This document shows, one piece after another, positions 1 to 8,638 of a DNA stretch of 64,000 bases (position 1 is its first letter; the number at the start of each line of letters is the position of its first letter). Source of the stretch: Burkholderia sp. 8Y (GTDB taxonomy: Bacteria > Pseudomonadota > Gammaproteobacteria > Burkholderiales > Burkholderiaceae); NCBI RefSeq assembly GCF_902506145.1, contig NZ_LR733520.1, positions 2,215,476 through 2,279,475 on the forward strand, written 5' to 3'. The notes beneath the pieces were generated by a model. The model saw only the letters and a program-made list of their open reading frames with translations, had not been told where the DNA came from and did not search any database. Made by a program: the position numbers and the translations under genes.

Positions 1-1201
1 CGAACGCGGCACACACCGCCGAAATGTCGGAATCGAAACGCTTCGAGAGCTTGTAAGTGCGAAAGCGCAGATTCGCGCGCTTGCCCGTGCGCGTCGGCAC
101 GCGTACCGCCGCGACGACTTCGTGCTCGGCCATGTCCTTCTTCTGATACGCGAGGTACAGGTCTTCGAGCGGCATCTCGCGGGTGCCGTCGATGCTCGCC
201 AGCACCACACGGGCGTTCAGCGCGATCAAGCCGGGCATCGAGTCGCCGATGGGCGAGCCGTTCGCCACGTTGCCGCCGAGCGTGCCCGCGTTGCGGATCG
301 GCAGCGACGCGAACCGCTGCCACATCTCTTCCAGCTCCGGATAGGTTTTCACGAGTTCGGCATACGCGCGCTCGACGCTCACGCCCGCGCCCATCTCGAT
401 CCACTCGTGCGTCGTCTCGACGCGCTTGAACGCATCGATCTGCCCGACATAGACAATGTCGCCGATATCGCGCAATTGCTTCGTCACCCACAAGCCGACA
501 TCCGTGCTACCCGCGAGAATGCGCGCGCCGGGCTTCTCGGCCTTCAGCTTCGCGAGCGCCTCGACGGTGCGCGGCGCGTCGAACTGGCGGCCGGCGTGCT
601 CGTAGTGGAAGGTGTCGTCGCGCTGGAGCGTGTCGAGCGTGCGCGCGAGCGCCTGAACATCGACGGGCGCGAGCGGCGCCTGATCGAACATGCGTTCGGC
701 GGCGTCGATGATCGGCCGGTAGCCCGTGCAGCGGCACAGGTTGCCGGTCAGCGCGTTGCTGATCTCTTCGCGCAAGGGCGTCGTGCGGTGCGCGCATCCC
801 GTGGTCGCATGACCGTGCTTTTCGTAGAGCGCGAACATCGACATGGCGAAGCCCGGCGTGCAGAAGCCGCATTGCGATCCGTGGCAATCGACGAGCGCCT
901 GCTGCACCGGATGCAGCGAGCCGTCGGGCTGGCGCAGGTCTTCGACGGTGAAAAGCGCGCGGCCATCGAGCGTCGGCAGGAATTGCACGCACGCGTTGAC
1001 CGCCTTGAACGCGACGCCGCCCGCCCCGTCCGGCTCGCCGACGACGACCGTGCACGCGCCGCAATCGCCTTCGGCGCAGCCTTCTTTCGTGCCGGTGCAG
1101 CGCGCGTCTTCACGCAGATATTGAAGGACGGTGCGCGTGGGCGACGCGCCGCTCACTTCGCGGATCGCGTTGCGGTGATAAAAGCGGATCGGCTGGGTCA
1201 T
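1..1201 (-). CDS. xdhA: Xanthine dehydrogenase small subunit (FeS/FAD), 3' end beyond the window
   Basis: This encodes the electron-transfer subunit of xanthine dehydrogenase, which oxidises hypoxanthine and xanthine to urate in purine catabolism. The reading begins MTQPIRFYHRNAIREV. The N-terminal plant-type 2Fe-2S cysteines lie in GCAEGDCGAC (around residues 42-49), and the second 2Fe-2S domain shows CGFCTPGF and GNLCRCTGYRP. The FAD-binding part follows, with ILAGSTDVGLW and LPIRNAGTLGGNVANGSPIGD. About 400 codons are visible of a family length near 480-510, so the C-terminal FAD domain is cut by the left edge. The large molybdenum subunit (xdhB) and xdhC would be expected beyond the edge; they are not visible. 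Confidence 0.93.
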   Translation of the reverse strand, partial: MTQPIRFYHRNAIREVSGASPTRTVLQYLREDARCTGTKEGCAEGDCGACTVVVGEPDGAGGVAFKAVNACVQFLPTLDGRALFTVEDLRQPDGSLHPVQQALVDCHGSQCGFCTPGFAMSMFALYEKHGHATTGCAHRTTPLREEISNALTGNLCRCTGYRPIIDAAERMFDQAPLAPVDVQALARTLDTLQRDDTFHYEHAGRQFDAPRTVEALAKLKAEKPGARILAGSTDVGLWVTKQLRDIGDIVYVGQIDAFKRVETTHEWIEMGAGVSVERAYAELVKTYPELEEMWQRFASLPIRNAGTLGGNVANGSPIGDSMPGLIALNARVVLASIDGTREMPLEDLYLAYQKKDMAEHEVVAAVRVPTRTGKRANLRFRTYKLSKRFDSDISAVCAAF

Positions 1202-1543
1202 GACGATTGTCTCGCGGGGCTTCATGGCTTCTTGCTGGTTGCGCGGGGTGCGCAGCCGGTGGCGGAGAGGTTCGTGCCGGGCTTTTTTTCAGAATAGTCC
1301 GACCGCCTCGATGGTTCGAAAGCTATCACCGCCAAAATGCGCAACCCATAGCGGACATTGCATGAGCGACATATTCGCACCGCGATAAGTCGCCGGAGCC
1401 ATGTGCGACAAGGCTCCGAGCGGTGCTGCACGACCGTGCGCTCCGCCGTTTTGGTCCATCTGGTTACAAAACCGGTGCGACGCTGCGCCGCAACATATGG
1501 GAGAATCACGCCTTCGCGTCGAATTCAAGTCCGCATTTTCCCT
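1202..1543. other. Divergent intergenic region xdhA / MFS transporter
   Basis: These 342 bases separate two divergently transcribed genes and should hold both promoters. I see a short A/T-rich stretch near 1279-1290 and the weak dyad GGTTacaaAACC near 1463, but no promoter or operator that I can assign with confidence. The open frame running into the transporter from 1358 has no ribosome site and is not counted as coding. Confidence 0.4.
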
Positions 1544-2764
1544 ATGTCCACCCAGCCCCGCACCGCCGCCGCGCCGCAAGGCGATTTCGCCGTCACTCTC
1601 CGGATCGTGTCGGTCGTGCTGTACACGTTCCTCTGCTACCTGACGATCGGCATTCCGCTCGCGGTGCTGCCGGGCTTCGTGCATACGGATCTCGGCTACG
1701 GCTCGGTGATGGCGGGCGCGGCGATCAGCATCCAGTACTTCGCCACGCTGATGTCGCGGCCGCTCGCGGGCCGCACCGCCGACACGCTCGGTCCGAAGAA
1801 GACGGTGCTGTACGGGCTGGCCGCGTGCGCCGCGAGCGGCGTGCTGCTGCTGTGCTCGGCGCTCGCCGCCCAATGGCACGCGGTGAGCCTCGTGCTGCTC
1901 GTGATCGCGCGGCTCGTGCTCGGCTTCGGCGAAAGCTGGGTCGGCACGGGTTCGATCACGTGGGGCATCGGGCGCGTGGGCGTCGCGCACAACGCGAAGG
2001 TGATTTCGTGGAACGGCATCGCGACCTACGGCGCGCTCGCGATCGGCGCGCCGCTCGGCGTCGCCCTCGACCATTCGCTCGGATTCGCGTCGCTCGGCTT
2101 CATCGTGATCGCGCTCGGCGTCCTCGGCTACTGGCTCGCGACGCGCATGGCGAGCGTGCCTATCGTTCACGGCGAGCGCATGTCGTATCGCAGCGTGTTC
2201 TTCCGCGTGCTGCCGCATGGCCTCGGGCTCGCGCTGGGATCGGCGGGCTTTGGGTCGATCGCCACCTTCATCACGCTTTTCTATGCCGCGCACCACTGGC
2301 CGAACGCGGCGCTTTCGCTGACGGTGTTCGGCACGACGTTCGTCGGCGCGCGCCTCCTGTTCGCCAACACCATCAAGGTCTACGGCGGCTTTCGCGTGGC
2401 CATCGTCTCGTTCGCGCTGGAATGCGCGGGCTTGCTGATGCTGTGGCTCTCCGCCGAGCCGACCTTCGCGCTGGCGGGCGCGGCGTTGACCGGATGCGGC
2501 TTCGCGCTCGTGTTTCCGGCGCTCGGCGTGGAAGCGGTCGGACTCGTGCCGCCCGCGAGCCGTGGCGCGGCGCTCTCGGCTTACTCGGTCTTCCTCGATC
2601 TGTCGCTCGGCCTGACCGGGCCGCTCGCAGGCTATATCGCGGGTGAGTTCGGCTACGGCTCCGTCTTTCTGTTCGCGGCGGTCGCGGCGGCATCGGCGGT
2701 GGCGTTGTCGGTGGCGCTCTACATGCGCGCCGGGCGCGGCGTGGGCGGGCCGGCAACGGCGTGA
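1544..2764 (+). CDS. MFS transporter (YhhS/arabinose-efflux-like, 12 TM)
   Basis: This is a 406-residue major facilitator protein of the inner membrane, probably an exporter. About twelve hydrophobic segments are visible, and the loop between TM2 and TM3 carries GRTADTLGPKK, which fits MFS motif A (G-x3-D-x2-G-x-K). The start at MSTQPRTAAAPQG was chosen because the preceding 62 codons of open frame are Arg/Cys-rich and unlike a transporter. No strong Shine-Dalgarno is visible. The protein resembles the YhhS/YfcJ group, whose substrates are mostly unknown. It lies upstream of and parallel to a GntR regulator, separated by a strong hairpin, so it is probably a separate transcript. The substrate is not predictable. 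Confidence 0.85.
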   Translation: MSTQPRTAAAPQGDFAVTLRIVSVVLYTFLCYLTIGIPLAVLPGFVHTDLGYGSVMAGAAISIQYFATLMSRPLAGRTADTLGPKKTVLYGLAACAASGVLLLCSALAAQWHAVSLVLLVIARLVLGFGESWVGTGSITWGIGRVGVAHNAKVISWNGIATYGALAIGAPLGVALDHSLGFASLGFIVIALGVLGYWLATRMASVPIVHGERMSYRSVFFRVLPHGLGLALGSAGFGSIATFITLFYAAHHWPNAALSLTVFGTTFVGARLLFANTIKVYGGFRVAIVSFALECAGLLMLWLSAEPTFALAGAALTGCGFALVFPALGVEAVGLVPPASRGAALSAYSVFLDLSLGLTGPLAGYIAGEFGYGSVFLFAAVAAASAVALSVALYMRAGRGVGGPATA

Positions 2765-2791
2765 AGGGACAAAGTCCGGTGCTCTTCGCTG

Positions 2792-2835
2792 AAAGAGCAG
2801 GCAAACGCCGGAAATTCCGCCTGCTCTTTGTCTTA
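2792..2835 (+). terminator. Perfect 11-bp inverted repeat, terminator or operator
   Basis: AAAGAGCAGGC (2792-2802) pairs perfectly with GCCTGCTCTTT (2819-2829) around a 16-nt loop, followed by GTCTT. It ends the MFS gene but also sits directly before TTAAAAT (2833-2839), a possible -10 of the following GntR gene, so it could instead be that regulator's operator. The poor T-run leaves both readings open. Confidence 0.5.
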
Positions 2836-2867
2836 AAATCGCCGCTTGGCCCCACAGCGTCCGATTT

Positions 2868-3614
2868 ATGAACTCGACCACGGAAGACCGCTGGCGCGAC
2901 CTGCGCCCGGACCCGGACAGCGACACTCCGCTCTATCTTCAACTCGCCCGCAAACTCGCCAACGCCATTCACGACAACCGCTGGAACGCGGGCGAAGCCC
3001 TGCCCTCGGAGCGCGTGCTGTCCGAAGCGCTGGGCGTGTCGCGGATCACGTCGAGGAAGGCGATTGCGCTTCTGGTCGAGCAAGGGCTCATTCGACGCGA
3101 ACAGGGCGCGGGCAGCTTCATCCGGCCACGCTATGAAGACCCGCTCTCGCGTCTGTCCAGCTTTTCGGAAATGCTGCGCCGGCGCGGTTTTCAGCCGAGC
3201 TCGAAGTGGCTTTCGCGCACCATCGAGCCCGCCAATCGCGAAGAAGTGATTCAGCTCGGCCTCTCGCCCGCGGCCACCGTCGCGCGCCTGAAGCGCCTGC
3301 GTCTTGCCGACGACACCGTGATGGCCGTCGAGAACTCCACGTTTCCCGCCGCGCTGATTCCCGATCCGCTTGCCATCGGCGATTCGCTGTACAGCTATCT
3401 CGACACGCGCGGCCTCTCCATCGTCCGGGCGCTTCAGCACTTTCGCGCCGTCAATGCGAGCCCGGAGATTGCTGAACAGATGAGCATTGCGCCGCACGAC
3501 GCGCTTCTGCTCATCACGCGCGTGGGCTACACGGCGGATCAGCGCGCGATCGAGCTGACCGATACCTACTGCCGCAACGACTACTACGACTTCGTCGCGG
3601 AACTGCGCAAATAA
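2868..3614 (+). CDS. GntR-family regulator, HutC/NagR type with UTRA domain
   Basis: This is a 248-residue DNA-binding transcription regulator. The N-terminal winged helix (about residues 20-88) contains LPSERVLSEALGVSRITSRKA, typical of GntR proteins. Residues about 105-245 form a UTRA ligand-binding domain, as in HutC, NagR and DasR, ending in ELTDTYCRNDYYDF. Effectors of this group are small sugars or amino-acid derivatives, but the ligand here cannot be told. The gene lies only 14 nt upstream of an EmrB/QacA-type exporter and is probably co-transcribed with it, so control of the exporter and of itself is a reasonable inference. The perfect inverted repeat at 2792-2829 is a candidate binding site. 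Confidence 0.9.
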   Translation: MNSTTEDRWRDLRPDPDSDTPLYLQLARKLANAIHDNRWNAGEALPSERVLSEALGVSRITSRKAIALLVEQGLIRREQGAGSFIRPRYEDPLSRLSSFSEMLRRRGFQPSSKWLSRTIEPANREEVIQLGLSPAATVARLKRLRLADDTVMAVENSTFPAALIPDPLAIGDSLYSYLDTRGLSIVRALQHFRAVNASPEIAEQMSIAPHDALLLITRVGYTADQRAIELTDTYCRNDYYDFVAELRK

Positions 3615-3628
3615 CGACGTCGCCCGCC

Positions 3629-5062
3629 ATGACCGACACCGCCACCGTCCAGCCGACCGACCGATCGCTCTCCATCATGCTGTGGCTCGTCGCGACGGGC
3701 TTCTTCATGCAGACGCTCGACTCGACGATCGTCAACACGGCGCTGCCCGCGATGGCGCGAAGCCTCGGCGAAGCGCCGCTGCGGATGCAGGGCGTGGTGA
3801 TCGCCTACTCACTCACGATGGCGATGATGATTCCCGTCTCCGGCTGGCTCGCGGACAAGCTCGGCACGCGGCGCGTGTTCTTCAGCGCGATTCTGATTTT
3901 CACCATCGGCTCGCTGTTGTGCGCGAAGGCGCAGTCGCTCACCGGGCTGGTCGCGTTTCGCGTGGTGCAAGGCGTGGGCGGCGCGATGCTGCTGCCAGTC
4001 GGCCGGCTCGCCGTGCTGCGCGTGTTTCCGGCGGAACGCTATCTTTCGGCGCTGGCGTTCGTCGCGATTCCGGGGCTGATTGGCCCGCTCATCGGTCCGA
4101 CGCTCGGCGGCTGGCTCGTGCAGATCGCGTCGTGGCACTGGATCTTCCTGATCAACGTGCCGGTCGGCGTGATCGGCTGCATCGCGACGAATCTGTACAT
4201 GCCCGACAGCCGCAATCCCGCGACCGCGCGCTTCGACCTCGCGGGGTATCTGCTGCTCGCGGTCGGCATGGTGGCGCTTACCATCTCGCTGGACGGTCTC
4301 GCCGATCTCGGTCTTCAGCACGCCATCGTGCTCGTGCTGCTGATACTGAGCGTCGGCTGCTTCGTCGCCTACGGGCTGCACGCAACGCGCGCCGCGCAGC
4401 CTATCTTTTCGCTCGATCTCTTCAAGATTCACACGTTCAGCGTCGGCCTGCTCGGCAACCTGTTCGCGCGTATCGGCAGCGGCGCGATGCCGTATCTGAT
4501 TCCGCTGCTGCTCCAGGTCAGTCTCGGCTACACCGCGTTCCAGGCCGGCATGATGATGCTGCCCGTCGCCGCCGCCGGCATGCTGAGCAAGCGGCTCGTC
4601 ACGCGGCTGATCGAGCGCGTCGGCTATCGGCGCGTGCTGGTGACGAACACCGTGCTCGTCGGCCTGATGATGGCGAGTTTCGCGCTCGTGAGCGCGCATC
4701 AGCCGTTGTGGCTGCGGCTTGCGCAACTGGCCGCGTTCGGCGCCGTCAACTCGATGCAGTTCACCGCGATGAACACGCTCACGCTCAAGGACCTCGGCAC
4801 GGGCGGCGCGAGCAGCGGCAACAGCCTGTTCTCGCTGGTCCAGATGCTGTCGATGAGTCTCGGCGTGACGGTCGCGGGCGCGATTCTCTCGACCTTCACC
4901 GGCCTCCTGCCGCGCGTCACCGAGACGAATTCGCTGCCCGCTTTCCACGCGACGTTCCTGTGCGTGGGCGTCATCACGGCGGCGACCGCGTGGATCTTCG
5001 CACAGCTCGCGCCGGAAGTGCGCGGCGCGCGCAAGAAGCCCGATCCGTCGGAAGCGAACTGA
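3629..5062 (+). CDS. mdtD: DHA2-family multidrug exporter (MdtD-like, 14 TM)
   Basis: This is a 477-residue proton-driven drug exporter of the DHA2 (EmrB/QacA) branch of the MFS. The N-terminal helix has LDSTIVNTALPAMARSLG, the family motif D1, and the TM2-3 loop has GWLADKLGTRRVF. The motif RVVQGVGGAMLLPVGR lies in TM4-5. Fourteen hydrophobic segments fit the length. The start ATG lies 14 nt after the GntR stop codon, which suggests one operon. No membrane-fusion (EmrA-like) partner is next to it, in line with MdtD-type stand-alone transporters. The symbol is by resemblance only. Confidence 0.87.
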   Translation: MTDTATVQPTDRSLSIMLWLVATGFFMQTLDSTIVNTALPAMARSLGEAPLRMQGVVIAYSLTMAMMIPVSGWLADKLGTRRVFFSAILIFTIGSLLCAKAQSLTGLVAFRVVQGVGGAMLLPVGRLAVLRVFPAERYLSALAFVAIPGLIGPLIGPTLGGWLVQIASWHWIFLINVPVGVIGCIATNLYMPDSRNPATARFDLAGYLLLAVGMVALTISLDGLADLGLQHAIVLVLLILSVGCFVAYGLHATRAAQPIFSLDLFKIHTFSVGLLGNLFARIGSGAMPYLIPLLLQVSLGYTAFQAGMMMLPVAAAGMLSKRLVTRLIERVGYRRVLVTNTVLVGLMMASFALVSAHQPLWLRLAQLAAFGAVNSMQFTAMNTLTLKDLGTGGASSGNSLFSLVQMLSMSLGVTVAGAILSTFTGLLPRVTETNSLPAFHATFLCVGVITAATAWIFAQLAPEVRGARKKPDPSEAN

Positions 5063-5286
5063 GCGGCGGGATTCACCATCAGGACGTGCGCCGCACCTGA
5101 GCGGTGCGCGCGGCACCGTGACGCGACGCCCGATGTCATGCCGACCTGCAATACGCACACAAATACGCCCGCACCGCTCGGAAAACCGCGTCGACGCTGA
5201 ATTCGCATGCTTCTTGCTCGAACGACCGCACACCGATCTTGTAAACTGCGGCTATCTCACAAAGCCGATTGACGCCCGTTTAAGCC

Positions 5287-6561
5287 ATGAGCATGGTTGA
5301 CCTCGACCCTCCCCGCTTTCAGCCGCCGCGCCCTGTCGCCGGCGACGACGGCTCGCGTCGCACCGTGCTGTATGGCGAATACACCGTGTTCAGCGTGTTT
5401 CAGCCGGTGTTTTCGGTGTCGCATCGGCGGGCGATCGGCTATCACGCCTCGCTGCGCGCCCGCGACGCGGCGCACGCTCACGTGCCGTCGCACGAAGTCT
5501 TCACGCAGGCGGCGCGGCGCGGCGACCTGCTGGAACTCGGCCGGCTCGCGGAATCGCTGCATCTGGGCAACTTCAACGCGTTCGACAGCCACGACGAATG
5601 GCTCTTCCTGAGCCTGCATCCCGCCGCGCTGATGGACACCAGCTACGGCGACGCGCTGCTCGCCGCGCTGAAGGACATCGGCCTGCCGCCGCAGCGCGTG
5701 GTGCTCGAAGTGCCCGAGCAGGCGGGCGGCGAGACGACGCGCTTCACGGAAATCGTCGATTCGCTGCGCAAGTCGGGCTTTCTGATCGCGCTCGACGGCT
5801 TCGGCGTCAAGCATTCGAACATCGACCGCGTGTGGCAGTTGCGGCCGGATATCGTCTCGCTCGACCGCTGCATTCTTCAGCAGGCGACCGAGCATTCGCA
5901 TATCGAACGCGTGCTGCCGCGGCTCGTGTCGCTGCTGCACGAATCCGGCCAACTGGTGCTGATGGGCGGCCTCGCCACCGAACGCGACGCGCTGATCGCG
6001 CTGGAGTGCAACGTCGACTTCGTGCAGGGCGCGTACTTCGCACAGCCGAGCGTCGATGCCGTGCATAGCGAAGTCGCGGCGAGCACGATGGACGCGCTCT
6101 CGGCGGCATCGCGCGAACGCGTCGCGGCGCGCGAGCGTGCCCAGGCCGTGCGCCTCGAACCGTACGTGAGCGGACTGGAACGCGCCGCCGTCAAGCTGAT
6201 GGAAGGCGAAACGCTCGCCGCCGCCACGAGCGAACTGCTGCAACTCGTCGATACCGCGCGCTGTTTTCTGCTGGACCACGCGGGACGGCAGATCGGCGAC
6301 AACGTGGTGCCCGTCGTGCGGACGTCGCAGCGCGCGAAACGCTTCAGCCCGCTGCTGCATTCGGAAGGCGCGAGCTGGGAGCGCCGGCCTTATTTCATCG
6401 AGGCGCTGCGTGCGCCGGGACGCGTGCATCTGACGGCGCCCTATCTGTCGATCAACGAAGCGCACTTGTGCGTGACGGCATCGATCGCGGCGCAGACGCC
6501 GTACGGGCTGCAGGTGCTCTGCGTCGATATCAACTGGGAAAGCGTGCCGAAGCATCGCTGA
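5287..6561 (+). CDS. Degenerate EAL-domain protein (probably not an active c-di-GMP phosphodiesterase)
   Basis: This 424-residue cytoplasmic protein has an EAL fold at about residues 30-270 and a C-terminal region of about 140 residues I do not recognise. Signature residues are replaced: the ExLxR motif reads HASLR, the metal-binding N of the next strand reads H (LSLHPAAL), the DDFG loop reads DGFGVKHS, the catalytic K reads D (VSLDRC), and the EGVE motif reads GGLATE. Only the E of VLEVPE and the QGAYF ending remain. Active EAL enzymes need these residues, so loss of hydrolysis is likely and a binding or scaffold role is inferred. The gene stands alone between two terminated units. Confidence 0.82.
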   Translation: MSMVDLDPPRFQPPRPVAGDDGSRRTVLYGEYTVFSVFQPVFSVSHRRAIGYHASLRARDAAHAHVPSHEVFTQAARRGDLLELGRLAESLHLGNFNAFDSHDEWLFLSLHPAALMDTSYGDALLAALKDIGLPPQRVVLEVPEQAGGETTRFTEIVDSLRKSGFLIALDGFGVKHSNIDRVWQLRPDIVSLDRCILQQATEHSHIERVLPRLVSLLHESGQLVLMGGLATERDALIALECNVDFVQGAYFAQPSVDAVHSEVAASTMDALSAASRERVAARERAQAVRLEPYVSGLERAAVKLMEGETLAAATSELLQLVDTARCFLLDHAGRQIGDNVVPVVRTSQRAKRFSPLLHSEGASWERRPYFIEALRAPGRVHLTAPYLSINEAHLCVTASIAAQTPYGLQVLCVDINWESVPKHR

Positions 6562-6585
6562 ACGCGGGTTGGCGTGTGAAACGTG

Positions 6586-6614
6586 AAAGCCTTCCGCGCG
6601 GAAGGCTTTTTTTT
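6586..6614 (+). terminator. Rho-independent terminator of the EAL gene
   Basis: AAAGCCTTCC (6586-6595), loop GCGC, GGAAGGCTTT (6600-6609) and then a run of T form a textbook intrinsic terminator 24 nt after the EAL stop codon. Confidence 0.92.
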
Positions 6615-6785
6615 GCTTCAGGCGCCGCGTTCAAGTGGCGAATGATCCGTTGCGATCGGTATCGAACTATCGGGGCGCGGCGGAGTGCTCTAACGCACAG
6701 AGCCGGAAAAACAGCCCTCGTTATTCTTGAGCGGGACGGTTCGGCGACTCGCCGGAATCTCACGACGAACGAATGCAACGAGGAC

Positions 6786-8210
6786 ATGATGGCTGAAGCT
6801 AGCGTTCCGCTGTGCGTCGATCTCGACGGCACGCTGACGGCCACCGATCTGCTGGTCGAATCGTTCCTCGCGCTCGTCAAGAAGAATCCGGTCTATGTGC
6901 TGTGCTGCATCGTCTGGCTGTTGCGCGGCAAGGCGTATCTGAAAGCGCAGATCGCAGAGCGCGTCGTCATCGACGTGTCGGTGCTGCCGTATAACGCGCG
7001 TTTCGTCGACTATCTGCGTGAGCAGCGTCTCTCCGGACGCGAGCTCTATCTGTGCACGGCGTCGAACAAACGGTTTGCGGAGCAGATCGCTACGCACTTC
7101 GGCATCTTCAAGGGCGTGCTCGCGAGCGATCACGCGCACAACCTCGCAGGCCGTTACAAGGCCGGCGCGTTGACGAAGGAATTCGGCGCGCAAGGATTCG
7201 ATTACTGCGGCAACGCGCTCGCCGATGTGCCCGTCTGGAAGCAGTCGCGGCACGCGATCGTCGTCGGCAACCGGCACATCGCGGCGGCGGCGGAGAAGGT
7301 GAACAAGACGATCGTCTTCTTCGAGGAGAAGCGGTCGCTCGTTCCGCTCGCGCTCAAGGAGATGCGCGTGTACCAGTGGGTGAAGAACCTGCTGATTTTC
7401 GTGCCGCTCCTCGCGTCGCACCGTTTCACCGATCCGGCGCTGCTGCTCGCCGAAACGCTCGCGTTCTTCTCGTTCAGCTTCTGCGCCTCGGCGGTGTATC
7501 TGCTGAACGACATGCTCGATCTCGACTCGGACCGTCGTCACGCGAAAAAGCGCAACCGGCCGTTCGCGTCCGGGCAACTGCCGCTGACCTTCGGCATGGC
7601 GCTCACCGTGACGCTGCTCATCGCATCCGCCGCGCTGGCCGCGCAACTAGCGCCCAACTTCCAGCTCGTACTCGGCGGCTACTTCATCGTGACGCTGGCG
7701 TACTCGTTCAAGCTCAAGCGCCTGATGCTGGTGGATGTCTTCACGCTCGCCGCGCTTTATACGTCGCGCATCGTGGCGGGCGGCGCGGCGGCCGATATCC
7801 TGCTGTCGGACTGGCTCATCATGTTCTCGGTGCTCATCTTTCTGAGCCTCGCGATGGTCAAGCGTTACACCGAACTCGACGCCCTCCTGCGCGACGGAAA
7901 AGTGTCGGCGGCCGGGCGCGGCTACGTCACGCAGGATCTAGGCATTCTGCGCTCGTTCGGCACGGCCTCGGGCTATGTCGCCGTGCTGGTGCTTGCGCTG
8001 TATCTGAACTCGTCGGATGTGCGGCTGCTGTATCGGCACCCGCATGCGCTGTGGATACTCTTCGGGCTTTTGCTGTATTGGGTCAGCCGCGTATGGATGC
8101 TCGCGTTTCGCGGCGAGATGCACGACGACCCGATCGTCTACGCGATCAGGAACCGGCTGAGCCTCTTCGTGATCTGTCTATGTATCGCCACGGTCGTCGC
8201 GGCGATCTAG
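6786..8210 (+). CDS. HAD phosphatase-UbiA prenyltransferase fusion (polyprenyl-phosphate phosphoribosyltransferase-like)
   Basis: This is a two-domain membrane protein of 474 residues. Residues 1 to about 195 are a HAD hydrolase: DLDGTLTATD (nucleophile D12, general acid D14), then CTASN, a Lys in GRYKAG and the acidic loop GNALADVP. The rest is a UbiA-type prenyltransferase with MRVYQWVKNLLIF, LLNDMLDLDSDRRH (N/D-D-x2-D-x3-D) and KKRNRPFASG. This pattern resembles decaprenyl-phosphate 5-phosphoribosyltransferases of arabinan synthesis more than UbiA or ubiquinone enzymes. I infer that it makes polyprenyl-phospho-(5-phospho)ribose and removes the 5-phosphate in one polypeptide. GAGGAC just before the tandem ATGs (6786 and 6789) supports this start. 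The SMR-like and GT87-like genes follow with 22- and 43-nt gaps. Confidence 0.85.
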   Translation: MMAEASVPLCVDLDGTLTATDLLVESFLALVKKNPVYVLCCIVWLLRGKAYLKAQIAERVVIDVSVLPYNARFVDYLREQRLSGRELYLCTASNKRFAEQIATHFGIFKGVLASDHAHNLAGRYKAGALTKEFGAQGFDYCGNALADVPVWKQSRHAIVVGNRHIAAAAEKVNKTIVFFEEKRSLVPLALKEMRVYQWVKNLLIFVPLLASHRFTDPALLLAETLAFFSFSFCASAVYLLNDMLDLDSDRRHAKKRNRPFASGQLPLTFGMALTVTLLIASAALAAQLAPNFQLVLGGYFIVTLAYSFKLKRLMLVDVFTLAALYTSRIVAGGAAADILLSDWLIMFSVLIFLSLAMVKRYTELDALLRDGKVSAAGRGYVTQDLGILRSFGTASGYVAVLVLALYLNSSDVRLLYRHPHALWILFGLLLYWVSRVWMLAFRGEMHDDPIVYAIRNRLSLFVICLCIATVVAAI

Positions 8211-8232
8211 CGTCTAAGCTCATCTGCGCTTC

Positions 8233-8595
8233 ATGCCATATTTCACGCTTCTTCTGAGCGGCACGTGCAGCGCGCTCGCGAGTTTTCTGCTGCGTCTCGC
8301 GGGCACGCTGCCGGCGGCCGGGACCGCGCTCGTCTTCGGCATGGAGCCGCGCGCGCTCATGTATCGGCTCGGCGCGATCGGCGCATACGGCGCGGGCTTC
8401 GTACTGTATGCGCTTGCATTGCGCCGTGTCGAATTGAGCGTCGCGTATCCGCTGATGGTCGCGGTGACGATACTCGAGATCATGCTCGTCGGCGTCATGC
8501 TCGGCGAGGGCATGTCGCTACGCACGCTTGCCGGCGCGACGCTGTTGATCGCGAGCGTGCTGCTGCTCTATGCGCCCGCTCCGGCCTCGGCTTGA
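8233..8595 (+). CDS. Small multidrug-resistance/EmrE-like membrane protein, possible lipid-linked sugar flippase
   Basis: This is a 120-residue protein with four hydrophobic helices, the size and layout of SMR/DMT small transporters (EmrE, ArnE/ArnF). Features include GAYGAGFVLYALALRRVELSVAYPL, where the helix 3 segment resembles the SMR signature, and a C-terminal helix ending LLLYAPAPASA. Lying between a polyprenyl-phosphate pentose synthase-like gene and a GT-C glycosyltransferase-like gene, it is best read as the translocator that flips the lipid-linked sugar to the periplasm, as ArnEF does for undecaprenyl-phosphate-Ara4N. That role is inferred from context. A drug exporter is the alternative. 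Confidence 0.75.
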   Translation: MPYFTLLLSGTCSALASFLLRLAGTLPAAGTALVFGMEPRALMYRLGAIGAYGAGFVLYALALRRVELSVAYPLMVAVTILEIMLVGVMLGEGMSLRTLAGATLLIASVLLLYAPAPASA

Positions 8596-8638
8596 GCCGC
8601 GCGATATTCATCAAAAGAGTTTGAAACGGGGAACTGTC

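Noticed and set aside
1289..2926. Long minus-strand open frame (545 codons) opposite the MFS gene
   Set aside because: Arg/His/Glu-rich translation with no domain, no ribosome site, and fully antisense to a clear transporter. It is a by-product of GC-rich codon use.
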